A DNA stretch of 7,108 nt from an uncultured Clostridia bacterium (GCA_947304475.1 CAMZBE010000070.1:1-7108); one strand, 5' to 3'. Shown: positions 1-7,000, counted from the stretch's first letter. The notes: a model not told the origin generated them from the letters alone. Program-made: numbers and translations.

Positions 1-494
1 TCCTGCTGTTCGCCGTCACGCAACACCGCGTTTTCCTCGTCCTGTCTCTCGTCTCCATGAGCGCGGGGTTCGTCGACTCGCTTGCCTCGGATATCGGCAC
101 CCTGTCGAAGAAGACGCCATACGATCTTCTCCGAAGGACGCGCGTGCAGAAAGGCGTTTCGGGCGGCGTTACGCTGCTCGGCAGCGTCGCTTCCGCCATC
201 GGCGCCGTCGGATTTGCCGTCGCGATCAAACTGCTCTGCTCCCTTCCGTGGTTTTCGGTCTTCATCATCGCGGGTTTCCTTTACGTCGGCTGTATTGCCG
301 ATACGGTCCTCGGCTCCCTGCTGCAAGTAAAATACCGCTGCGTCGTGTGCGGTCGCATCACGGAAAAAGAAACGCACTGCGAAACGCAAACGCAATACGA
401 AAGAGGGATCAAACACGTCAACAACGACACGGTGAACCTGCTGTCGGGTTTCGTCGTCTTTCTGCTCTCGTTTTCCCTCTTTTGGATACTGTAA
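1..494 (+). CDS. DUF92 family integral membrane protein, 3' part
   Basis: The reading frame is open from the left window edge (first whole codon at 3) to TAA at 492-494, so the N-terminus lies outside; the ATG at 57 sits inside conserved sequence and is not the start. The visible 163 residues show DUF92 hallmarks: a D-S-L-A-S-D-I-G-T-L-S-K block, then R-T-R-V-Q-K-G-V-S-G-G-V-T-L-L-G, a hydrophobic pair of helices, a loop with C-V-V-C-G...T-E-K-E-T-H-C, then N-N-D-T-V-N-L-L-S leading into a last membrane helix. The plant member VTE6 is a phytyl-phosphate kinase; bacterial members are mostly uncharacterised, so a role in prenyl-phosphate metabolism is only inference. The C-x-x-C plus C loop could bind a metal. 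The next gene starts 10 nt downstream, so co-transcription is likely. Family call is firm, function is not. Confidence 0.85.
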   Translation, partial: LLFAVTQHRVFLVLSLVSMSAGFVDSLASDIGTLSKKTPYDLLRRTRVQKGVSGGVTLLGSVASAIGAVGFAVAIKLLCSLPWFSVFIIAGFLYVGCIADTVLGSLLQVKYRCVVCGRITEKETHCETQTQYERGIKHVNNDTVNLLSGFVVFLLSFSLFWIL

Positions 495-504
495 GGAGAG
501 ATCT

Positions 505-1329
505 ATGTTCGGTTATATCAAAATGGACGGGCACGCCCCCAAACGGTACCGGGATTACTTCAAACGGAATTACTGTTTTCTGTGCCGTTCGCTGGACCGC
601 CACTACGGCTTCTTTTCAAGGTTGTTCGTTTCCTACGACGTAACCTTTTTCGTCGTTCTGTTTTCGGAAGACAACTATCTTGCTTCGGTTCCGAACGTTC
701 CCTGTTTCCGGTCGACGAAAACGTTAAAAGACAAATCGAAAGAGGAGTTTGCCAAGAAGATCGCGGCGCTGAACCTTACGCTGGCGGCAGGAGAACTGAT
801 CGACAATATCAGCGACAAAGACAAGTTCTACGCAAAGGTCGCGTATTCCGTCTACGGACACACTTTCAAGAAAGTCAGAAAAGACTACCCTTTGCTTTGG
901 GAGATCGTGGAGCAGGGACATCAGGCGATGAACCGCGTTGAAGAGGAAAACGGACCGATCGAAGAGATCGAGAACTGTTTCGGAACGTTGATCGAACGCA
1001 TCGCCCGCGAGGTCTTTGAAGTGACGGACGAAGCCAAGATCTCGATCATCAAATACGTGGCGAAGATGCTCTATTTCATGGACGCCGCGGACGATATCGA
1101 CAAAGACGTCCGGCGCAACACCTACAACGCGTTAAAGGCGTTCGAGAGCAAGCGGGACTACGTATTGCGCCACTACGCCGACCTGAAAAAGCACGCGGCG
1201 GATCTGCGCGCAGACCTGTTGCCGCAAGAGAAAAGAAAGTGCCTGAACGTTGGCGTCGTGTCCCGGATACTGGATTTCGGCATCCCCGAAATGCTGACGA
1301 AGATCTGCTTCAAGGGGGTACGGGTATGA
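505..1329 (+). CDS. DUF5685 family protein
   Basis: A 274-residue soluble, mostly helical protein. The ATG at 505 is set by an AAGGAG site at 493-498 that overlaps the stop of the preceding gene, with 6 nt of spacing. The N-terminus M-F-G-Y-I-K, the Y-C-F-L-C-R-S-L motif (Cys24, Cys27), the following S-R-L-F-V-S-Y-D-V-T-F segment (about 38-48), Cys67 near a proline, and the Asp-rich block Y-F-M-D-A-A-D-D-I-D-K-D (190-201) followed by N-T-Y-N-A-L match my memory of DUF5685 proteins of Clostridia. The family has no proven function. The CxxC pair plus Cys67 could hold a metal or cluster, and the Asp-rich helix loosely recalls the aspartate-rich motif of isoprenoid synthases; both are inference. 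Its stop overlaps the start of the SPASM-like gene (ATGA), indicating translational coupling and a shared role. Confidence 0.85.
   Translation: MFGYIKMDGHAPKRYRDYFKRNYCFLCRSLDRHYGFFSRLFVSYDVTFFVVLFSEDNYLASVPNVPCFRSTKTLKDKSKEEFAKKIAALNLTLAAGELIDNISDKDKFYAKVAYSVYGHTFKKVRKDYPLLWEIVEQGHQAMNRVEEENGPIEEIENCFGTLIERIAREVFEVTDEAKISIIKYVAKMLYFMDAADDIDKDVRRNTYNALKAFESKRDYVLRHYADLKKHAADLRADLLPQEKRKCLNVGVVSRILDFGIPEMLTKICFKGVRV
1312..1318 (+). promoter_or_regulatory. Ribosome binding site deciding the SPASM-like gene start
   Basis: AAGGGGG, 7 nt before the ATG at 1326 and inside the end of the DUF5685 gene. It supports the overlapping ATG over the in-frame GTG at 1239. Confidence 0.6.
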
Positions 1330-2165
1330 ACCTTTACGTTGAAAACAGATCTTCCCGATTTTTCAGGAAGGCGTTTGCCGCCGTCGAACAAAACGTCAAA
1401 AGGGACGTAACGAAGGTATTCGTCGTCGAATACCGGGGCGGCTTCTCTTCCAAACCGTACCGTATCGCGAAAAAGCAGGGCGTGCGCAACGTGGAATACG
1501 TGATCTTCGGAGAGCGTGGGATCGCCCGGGCAATTTGGTATCTGAACCGCAACCCGATCTCCCTCACGGTCGTTTTGCGCAAACCGCTTTCCGCCCGCGC
1601 GAAAAAGAGAATTCTGCGTGCGGAAAAGGAATTCAAAGTGATCGACCGCACCCCGGAAGGAGCGAACGTTCCGTTTTGCAATTCCTTTGCGAATATCCTG
1701 TGTAAAAGCGTCGCGGAGGATCAGATCCTGGACGCGGACGTGATGCACCTGTACCGATTTTACGAAACGGTGTTTCAGTGCAAATTCTCTTCTTGTCTCG
1801 GAAAAAACTTTTTCGTATCCAGAAACGGTACGGTCCATTTCTGCCCCGAACATTTACAGGGCAGTCTCGTCGGGCGCATCGGGGACGAAGGAAATTATCT
1901 TGAAAGCGAACGTTTCCGGGCGGTTCTTTCCGAAGCGATCAAAAAACGGTCGGAGTGCCGTGAACGTTGCGAATATTTCGACTACTGCTCGGGCGCCTGC
2001 CCGCTTGAGGACGGTTGCTCGGACTTCCCCGCTCTTTTCAAAAAGAACGCAGCGGAGTTCGACCGCATCGTTTCCGAAAACGAGTCGCTGGAAGGCAAAA
2101 AACTCGCCGTCGCGAAAATCGTCGTGAAAGACGCCGTTTATCCCGAAGAAGAAAATGGCGGATAA
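1326..2165 (+). CDS. SPASM-like cysteine-cluster protein lacking a radical-SAM motif
   Basis: A 279-residue protein. The ATG at 1326 overlaps the upstream stop as ATGA and has AAGGGGG at 1312-1318, 7 nt away; an in-frame GTG at 1239 is unlikely since it lies deep in the previous gene. The C-terminal half has Cys157-x10-Gly168-x4-Cys173, a 37-residue gap, then Cys211-x3-Cys215-x5-Cys221-x3-Cys225-x5-Cys231. This is the seven-cysteine SPASM arrangement, which in known enzymes binds two auxiliary 4Fe-4S clusters; only the first pair is off (x3 rather than x2). The text around it (C-E-Y-F-D-Y-C-S-G-A-C-P) is typical. There is no CxxxCxxC: the first cysteine is Cys118, so it cannot be a normal radical-SAM enzyme. 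Residues about 25-115 are an alpha/beta stretch I do not recognise, perhaps a reduced barrel. It may be a cluster-carrying accessory or peptide-binding partner for the Cys-rich peptide encoded next. Domain call is good, role is open. Confidence 0.72.
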   Translation: MNLYVENRSSRFFRKAFAAVEQNVKRDVTKVFVVEYRGGFSSKPYRIAKKQGVRNVEYVIFGERGIARAIWYLNRNPISLTVVLRKPLSARAKKRILRAEKEFKVIDRTPEGANVPFCNSFANILCKSVAEDQILDADVMHLYRFYETVFQCKFSSCLGKNFFVSRNGTVHFCPEHLQGSLVGRIGDEGNYLESERFRAVLSEAIKKRSECRERCEYFDYCSGACPLEDGCSDFPALFKKNAAEFDRIVSENESLEGKKLAVAKIVVKDAVYPEEENGG

Positions 2166-2169
2166 ACAC

Positions 2170-2198
2170 TTGACTTTTTCTGACACTTGATTTATAAT
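2170..2198 (+). promoter_or_regulatory. Sigma-A type promoter for the Cys-rich peptide gene
   Basis: TTGACT at 2170-2175 and TATAAT at 2193-2198, separated by exactly 17 nt, lie in an AT-rich patch that begins 5 nt after the stop of the SPASM-like gene. Transcription would start near 2205, giving a leader of about 33 nt to the ATG at 2238. Five of six -35 bases and all six -10 bases match the consensus. The small gene is therefore likely expressed more strongly than, or separately from, the operon upstream, though read-through from that operon is also possible because no terminator separates them. Confidence 0.8.
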
Positions 2199-2237
2199 TA
2201 TTGTGTAACGGTAATTTAATTCATATGGGAGGTAACT

Positions 2238-2411
2238 ATGGACAACGGATCTATGAACCAGTACGATCAGCAGGATACCTCAAAGAAACGCAAAAAAGAC
2301 CGCAATTGTGATTGCTGCGACAGTTGTGATTGCTGTGACGACGGTTGCTGCTGCCACTTGGACTGTGATTTGTGCAGTTGGTGTGAATGCGACTGCTGCG
2401 ATTGCCTTTGA
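2238..2411 (+). CDS. Small cysteine- and aspartate-rich peptide, candidate RiPP precursor or metal-binding peptide
   Basis: A 57-residue ORF with its own promoter, a GGGAGGT site at 2227-2233 (4 nt before the ATG), TGA at 2409-2411, and a strong terminator 7 nt later, so it is a complete single-gene transcription unit. Residues 1-23 are cysteine-free and polar, ending in a basic run (K-K-R-K-K, 16-20). Residues 24-57 hold 16 cysteines (24, 26, 27, 30, 32, 33, 37, 38, 39, 43, 46, 49, 51, 53, 54, 56), 9 Asp and 1 Glu, with only one Gly, one His (40) and one Trp (48). There is no signal peptide. The leader-plus-core layout beside a SPASM-type protein suggests a modified peptide; the Cys density equally suits a metallothionein-like metal store. 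I do not recognise a named family. That the gene is real is well supported by its signals; its function is unknown. Confidence 0.8.
   Translation: MDNGSMNQYDQQDTSKKRKKDRNCDCCDSCDCCDDGCCCHLDCDLCSWCECDCCDCL
2307..2342 (+). repeat. 18-nt tandem duplication inside the Cys-rich peptide gene
   Basis: Two in-frame 18-nt copies (2307-2324 and 2325-2342) agree at 14 of 18 bases and encode C-D-C-C-D-S and C-D-C-C-D-D. A related C-D-C-C-D-C stretch occurs again at residues 51-56. The core seems to have grown by duplication of a short Cys/Asp module. Confidence 0.6.
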
Positions 2412-2418
2412 TTTCTGC

Positions 2419-2456
2419 AAAAAAAGAACCTTGAAAAAGGTTCTTTTTTTGTTTTT
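2419..2456 (+). terminator. Rho-independent terminator after the Cys-rich peptide gene
   Basis: A perfect 14-bp stem (2419-2432 with 2437-2450) closed by a GAAA tetraloop at 2433-2436. Its core is AGAACCTT/AAGGTTCT and its lower part pairs seven A with seven T; the T run then continues after one G to 2456. The A run on the left means it could also act on minus-strand transcripts. Confidence 0.9.
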
Positions 2457-2499
2457 CATCTGCCCGGACCTGAACGAACGTTCGCAACAAATAACGCTA

Positions 2500-2526
2500 C
2501 CCCCGGCGATCGACGATCGCCGGGGG
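2500..2526 (-). terminator. GC-rich hairpin, likely terminator of the minus-strand dus operon
   Basis: A perfect 12-bp inverted repeat (2500-2511 with 2515-2526, loop GAC), five C then GGCGATC in the left arm. It lies 22 nt beyond the stop of the PPOX-like gene. On the minus strand it is followed by a broken T-rich tract (GTTATTTGTT), so termination is plausible but the U-tract is weaker than in the facing terminator. Confidence 0.65.
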
Positions 2527-2548
2527 CGGATGTTTGTACGGGGCGTTT

Positions 2549-2947
2549 TCAGAACGCCAGGGTTTCGGGCGGGGCGGTGAAACTGGCGAGGGTGGCTTTA
2601 CCAGACGTGAAGCAGTAGACCGCGGTGTTACCGTCGTCGGGATCGTACATGGCTTTCAGTTCGGGATAGCGATCGAGCATCGCGACGCGCGCGTCGCGGT
2701 CGTCGAGTTCGCGCATCTCGCCGGCGATCCGGAGCCACTCGCCGCCCTTGCAGGCGCAGAGTTCGACCTTCGGGTTCCGGTCGATCTGTTTGGCGACGTC
2801 CTTCTTTTTCCCGGTCTGGATGCAGAGTTTGCCGTCGTAGAGCAGCACCGTCCCGAAGGGACGCACGCGCGGTTGATCGCCCTCGACGGTCGCGAGGTAG
2901 TAGGTCCCCGCCTCGTTCAGAAAATCGCAGATGGTGGCAAGCGTCAT
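2549..2947 (-). CDS. Pyridoxamine 5'-phosphate oxidase-like FMN-binding split-barrel protein
   Basis: A 132-residue protein, normal length for the small single-domain PPOX-like flavoproteins. Start ATG at 2945-2947 with AAAGGAGG at 2956-2963 (minus strand), 8 nt away. Family features: T-Y-Y-L-A-T-V-E-G-D-Q-P-R-V-R-P-F-G (15-32), the first strands of the barrel with the R-V-R-P-F segment that contacts flavin in relatives; L-C-I-Q-T-G-K-K-K-D-V (41-51); Q-I-D-R-N-P-K-V-E-L (54-63); and a W-L-R-I-A-G strand (71-76). Members bind FMN or related cofactors and reduce varied small molecules; some are linked to nitroimidazole resistance, but substrate cannot be told from sequence. True PdxH enzymes are longer, so pyridoxal synthesis is not implied. 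It sits 33 nt downstream of the dus gene with no terminator between, so the two are likely co-transcribed. A GC-rich hairpin follows its stop. Confidence 0.88.
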   Translation of the reverse strand: MTLATICDFLNEAGTYYLATVEGDQPRVRPFGTVLLYDGKLCIQTGKKKDVAKQIDRNPKVELCACKGGEWLRIAGEMRELDDRDARVAMLDRYPELKAMYDPDDGNTAVYCFTSGKATLASFTAPPETLAF

Positions 2948-2980
2948 AGTGGTAACCTCCTTTGTTCTTCGTATGCTTTC

Positions 2981-3958
2981 TTATTGTTCTTTCAACAGGG
3001 CGTCTTTCAGGATCTCCGCCACTTCTTCCCGCGTTTTCGCTTCGCAGATCTTTCGGCGGTACGACGCGGCGTCGCGGAGACCAAACAGGTACTGCGCCGC
3101 CTGCTTGCGGCTCTCCATTACGGCGACCTTCTCGCCCTTGTCTGCGATCGCGAGATCGAGTTGGAGAAGCGCGGCGTCAAGCCTTTCGGCGGGCGTGACG
3201 GGCGGGATCGGTTTGCCGTCGATCGCGGCGCGCACCTCGCGGAAGACGAAAGGACAACCGACGGCGGCGCGCCCGATCATCAGACCGTCGCACCCGGTCT
3301 CGCGGAGCATCCTCCCGGCGCTTTCGGCGTCGGTGATATCGCCGTTCCCGACGACGGGGACCGAAACGGCGCCCTTGACCTTGGCGATCACGGAAAGATC
3401 CGCCGCGCCCGAATAGAACTGGCTACGCGTCCGGGCGTGGAGAAAGATCGCGGCGCACCCCGCGGATTCGGCGGCGCGGGCGCACTCGGCGGCGTTCTTC
3501 TCGCTTGCGTCCCAGCCCGCCCGGATCTTGACCGTCACGGGAAGCGAAGTGGCGCGAACGACCGCGGACACGATCTCCCCGATCTTCTTCGGCTCGCGCA
3601 TCAAAGCGGAGCCCTCTCCGTTCGAGACGATCTTTTTGACCGGGCAGCCGTAGTTGAGGTCGATCGCGGTGGGCGGAACGCCTCCGGCGGTCCCGGCGGC
3701 GACGATCTTTGCCGCTTCCGCCAGTATCGCGGGCTCCGAACCGAACAGTTGCACCGCGCCCGGGAGTTCGTCGGGGTAAAGGCGCGCGAGCGGCGCGCTC
3801 TTTCTGTCCTGATAGACGAGGGCGCGGGCGGAAACCATTTCGCTCTCGGTAAAATCCGCGCTGTATCGGCGGCAGATCAGACGCGCCGCCCGGTCTGTAT
3901 ATCCCGCCATCGGTGCAAGAAAAAGCGGGATTTCGCGCTGAAAAGTACCGATTTTCAC
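2981..3958 (-). CDS. dusB: tRNA-dihydrouridine synthase, DusB-like
   Basis: A 325-residue FMN/NADPH-dependent enzyme that reduces uridines in tRNA D-loops to dihydrouridine in the cytoplasm; the length is normal. Start is GTG at 3956-3958, giving M-K-I-G, as usual for DusB N-termini; the next methionine (17) lies inside the conserved A-P-M-A-G-Y-T-D flavin-binding block. Other motifs in order: T-E-S-E-M-V-S-A (37-44), Q-L-F-G-S (70-74), D-L-N-Y-G-C-P-V-K-K (100-109) with catalytic Cys105, V-K-I-R-A-G-W (143-149) with the flavin-contacting lysine, H-A-R-T-R-S-Q-F-Y-S-G (174-184), G-N-G-D-I (204-208) and I-G-R-A-A (228-232). After the last motif there is G-C-P-F where G-N-P is commoner. The C-terminal 80 residues form the helical tRNA-binding domain. 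It leads a two-gene unit with the PPOX-like gene. Family is certain; assignment to DusB rather than another Dus subgroup is likely. Confidence 0.93.
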   Translation of the reverse strand: MKIGTFQREIPLFLAPMAGYTDRAARLICRRYSADFTESEMVSARALVYQDRKSAPLARLYPDELPGAVQLFGSEPAILAEAAKIVAAGTAGGVPPTAIDLNYGCPVKKIVSNGEGSALMREPKKIGEIVSAVVRATSLPVTVKIRAGWDASEKNAAECARAAESAGCAAIFLHARTRSQFYSGAADLSVIAKVKGAVSVPVVGNGDITDAESAGRMLRETGCDGLMIGRAAVGCPFVFREVRAAIDGKPIPPVTPAERLDAALLQLDLAIADKGEKVAVMESRKQAAQYLFGLRDAASYRRKICEAKTREEVAEILKDALLKEQ

Positions 3959-3964
3959 AAACCG

Positions 3965-3973
3965 CCCCCCTTT
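3965..3973 (-). promoter_or_regulatory. Ribosome binding site supporting the GTG start of dusB
   Basis: On the minus strand AAAGGGGGG lies 6 nt before the GTG at 3958. It decides for this GTG, as no ATG with a comparable site lies near. Confidence 0.6.
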
Positions 3974-3983
3974 CTTTATAAAT

Positions 3984-4012
3984 AGAGCCGCAGGCAGGAT
4001 CCCTGCGGCTCT
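3984..4012 (-). terminator. Hairpin between the giant repeat gene and dusB
   Basis: A perfect 11-bp stem (AGAGCCGCAGG at 3984-3994 with its complement at 4002-4012) and a 7-nt loop, 10 nt beyond the stop of the giant minus-strand gene. On the minus strand the tail is ATTTATAAAG, a weak U-tract; on the plus strand the tail is TTTT then CGTTTCTTT, which is better. It most likely ends the giant gene, and could also stop antisense plus-strand transcription. I see no convincing promoter for dusB in the remaining gap; the TATAAA just after the stem has no good -35. Confidence 0.65.
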
Positions 4013-4022
4013 TTTCGTTTCT

Positions 4023-7000
4023 TTACGGTGCGACCGGAACGCTGTTGATCAGGTGGTCGATGAACTGCTGGATCGTCCGCGTCTGCCAATCGGGATCAAT
4101 GAGCGTCAGTTTCGCCTGCGTGGACGTCGAGAAGTGGATCAGCCCCTTGTTGACGTAGTCGCCCATCGTCGTGTTTTGGAAGATCGAGGACATCGAGTTC
4201 GGACCGCTGCCCCCCAGTTCGTCGAGCCGCGCGTTCCCGGGCAGAAGCGACAGGAACCCGCTCGCCCGCTCGGTGTCCGAGAACATATCGGCGACCGTCA
4301 GGTTCGAGAGCCGCGTGCCAATGTTCTTCAGTTGCGTATCCGAAATGGTGTTGATGATGGTCGAGGTCTTGGTCAGCCCGTCGTACCACCAGTTCTCAAG
4401 GTCGTTGTACGTATAGCCGAGGATCTTGCCGACCTGGGTATCGTTGAGGTCGTCTTCGAGGTTGTCGATCGTGCTGTCCGCGACCGCCTGGATCACGCCG
4501 GACGCCCGGACGTTGCCGGGATCGGCGGGAGCGATATAGGTGGAGTACCAGACGCCGTCGACCTTCTCGTAACCCATCATCTCGCCGACCTTCATGGTGT
4601 GGGTAAGATCGTTCAGTTCGCCGACCGTCTTGGGCGCAAGCGCCTTCATAACGCCGGTGACCGGGACCGTGTGCGCGCTGTCGGTATACCAGACGCCGCC
4701 GTAGTAGGTGTAGCCCATCGCGTAACCGATCACGACGTTGACCGACTTGTTCGATACCGCCGTCTCGTCCGAGAGATCGCGGATCCGCAGATCGGCGAAA
4801 CTGACCATCACGCCGGTCGCCTCTTGGGTATAGAGCCGGTCCTTATACCACTTGCCGTTCTTGGGATCAAGCGGATCGAGTTCGTTGTTGTACTGGTAGA
4901 GCGAAAGCACCCTGCCGAGTTTCATATCCTCGACGTCGTTGGAAAGCGTATCGACGTAGGAATCGCTGATCGCGCCGATGACGCCCGAGACCTCCACGTT
5001 GCCGGGATCGCCGGGGCCGACGTAGGTGGAGTACCAGATGCCGTCGTGCTTCTCGTAGCCGAGCAGTTCGCCGACCGGAATGGTGGACGAGACCGTTTCC
5101 ATCTCGCCCACCGTCTTGGGCGCAAGCGCCTTCATCATCCCGGTCACGGGGTGCGTGTGTTCCGCGTCGGAGTACCAGACGCCTGCCTCGAGGTAATACC
5201 CCATCGCCTCGCCGATCAGAATGGTCTTGGTCTTCTCGGTCACCTTCGCCGAGTCCTTCATATCGTCGACCGTCAACTCGGCGAATTTCGCCATGATGCC
5301 GTCGGCGGGAACCGTCCGCGCTTCGTCCTTATACCAGGTGCCGTAGTTGGGATCGAGCGGATCGTCGGTGTCGTAGCGGTAGAGTTCGAGGATCGAGCCG
5401 ATCCGGATGGTCTTGACGTTGTCGCCCAGCCCGTTGATGTGGAAGTCCGCGATCGCCGTCATGATGCCCGACGCCTTGACGTTGCCGGGATCCGAGACGC
5501 CGACGTAGGTCTCGTACCAGACGCCGCCGACCTTCGTATAGCCGAGCAGTTCGCCGATCGGCGTATCGTCGCCGATGGTCTCCATGCTGCCGACCGTCTT
5601 GGGCGCGAGCGCCTTCATCATCCCGGTCACGGGATTCGTGTGGGCGCTGTCTGTGTACCAGACGCCGTCGTAGTAGAAATACCCCATCGCGTCGCCGACC
5701 TTGACGGTCTTGATGCGGGCGGTGACGGTATCGTTGTTGCTCAGATCGCCGATCGAAAGATCAGCAAGCGCCGGCAGCACGCCCGACGCCGCCGACAGGC
5801 AGTACCGGTCGTCGTCGACGCCGAAGTTGCGGAACTCGGCTTTGTACCAGTTTCCTTCAAAGAGGGTGAGACCGGTCACGCCGCCGACCTTGACGGCGTT
5901 GACCTGCGACGAGATGCCGTCGATCGTGCAGTAGGCGAGAGAGGAGATGGTATCGGACTGCTTGACGTTGTTCTTGTCGTACCAGATCTTGACCGTCGCC
6001 TGTTCGCCGACGTGGTCGCCCGTCGTATAGAGCAGCGGATCGCCCGCGTTGTCGTAGAGCGGGGTGTCGACGGCGTGCAGGTTCAGCAGTTCGTGGAGCG
6101 GCATCCCCTTGGTCAGTTCGTCGGACGTAATCTTCCCGTCGATCAGGTCGCCGAGGAAGTAATTCGAGAGTTTCTGTTCGATGCCCGCCGTCGGGTTGGA
6201 CAGGTCGCCGCTCACGGCGTCCTTGGTCTTGTACCACTGGTAACGGATCGCCTCGTTCTCGTCGAGCGGATCGACCTTCGGAAGCGGATCGGCGCCGTGG
6301 AAATAGCCCATCGCTTCGCCGAGATACACCTCGTCGAAGGCATCCGCCACCTTGTAGGTGTCGTCGTCGATCAGACGCTTGAGGTCGATGTTCGCCGTCG
6401 CACGGTCAAGCCCCGTGACGGGTTTGTTGTCCTTGTCGAGCCAGCCGGTGACCTTCTCGGTGTCGACGGGATCGTCCTTGACCGGGGTGTATTTCAGCAG
6501 GTCGCCGACGTACAGTCCGTCGAGCGCGTCCGCAACCTCGAAATTGCCGCCGGTCAGTTCGGTGATCTCCTTCTTGGCAAGCGACTCGGAAACGCGGTCA
6601 AGATCCTCGCCGTTGCTGTCTTTCCAGCCGATGATATTGCCTTCGCCGTCCTTGACGGGGGTATATTTCATCAGGTCGCCGACGTACAGCCCCGCGAGGG
6701 CGTCGTCAACCGAGAAATCCCCGCTCGTCAGATCTTCGACCTTCTGTTTGGCGAGCGCCTCGGTCACGCGGTCGAGATCGTTGCCGTCGCCGTCCTTCCA
6801 GCCGACGATGTTGCCCTCGCCGTCTTCGACGGGAGTATAGCCCATCAGGTCGCCGACATACAGCCCGGAGATCAGGCTGTCGGTCGAGAAACCGCCGTCC
6901 AGAAGCGTCGTCAGTTTCTTGTTCGCGAGCGTGCGGTTGACGCGGTCGGGGGGATTTTCCCCGTCGAGCCAGCCGGTGATGTTGCCTCCGGCGTCATAGA

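Noticed and set aside
1173..1853. A 226-codon open frame on the minus strand
   Set aside because: It is antisense to the DUF5685 and SPASM-like genes, which have good starts, coupling and conserved motifs. No ribosome site or known family was seen.
2471..2484. A sequence close to the Gram-positive LexA box (GAAC, 4 nt, GTTC)
   Set aside because: It sits between two terminators at the 3' ends of convergent genes, with no promoter to control, so it is most likely a chance palindrome.
2251..2490. A 79-codon minus-strand frame over the Cys-rich peptide gene
   Set aside because: It would have to be transcribed through the terminator at 2419-2456, and its translation is a complement of the Cys/Asp codons without domain character. 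The promoter, ribosome site and terminator all support the plus strand.
2534..3985. A 483-codon open frame on the plus strand
   Set aside because: It lies opposite the dus and PPOX-like genes, whose minus-strand products show clear family motifs and ribosome sites. The plus-strand product is low-complexity, with no recognisable domain; it is open only because the region is GC-rich.
4299..5741. A CRISPR-like array of short repeats
   Set aside because: The repeated blocks are about 485 nt apart and in frame within one coding sequence; they are protein repeats, not direct repeats with spacers.
6358..6840. A 160-codon plus-strand frame with internal repeats
   Set aside because: It is the mirror of the 58-codon repeats of the giant minus-strand gene. 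Its own repetition is explained by that.
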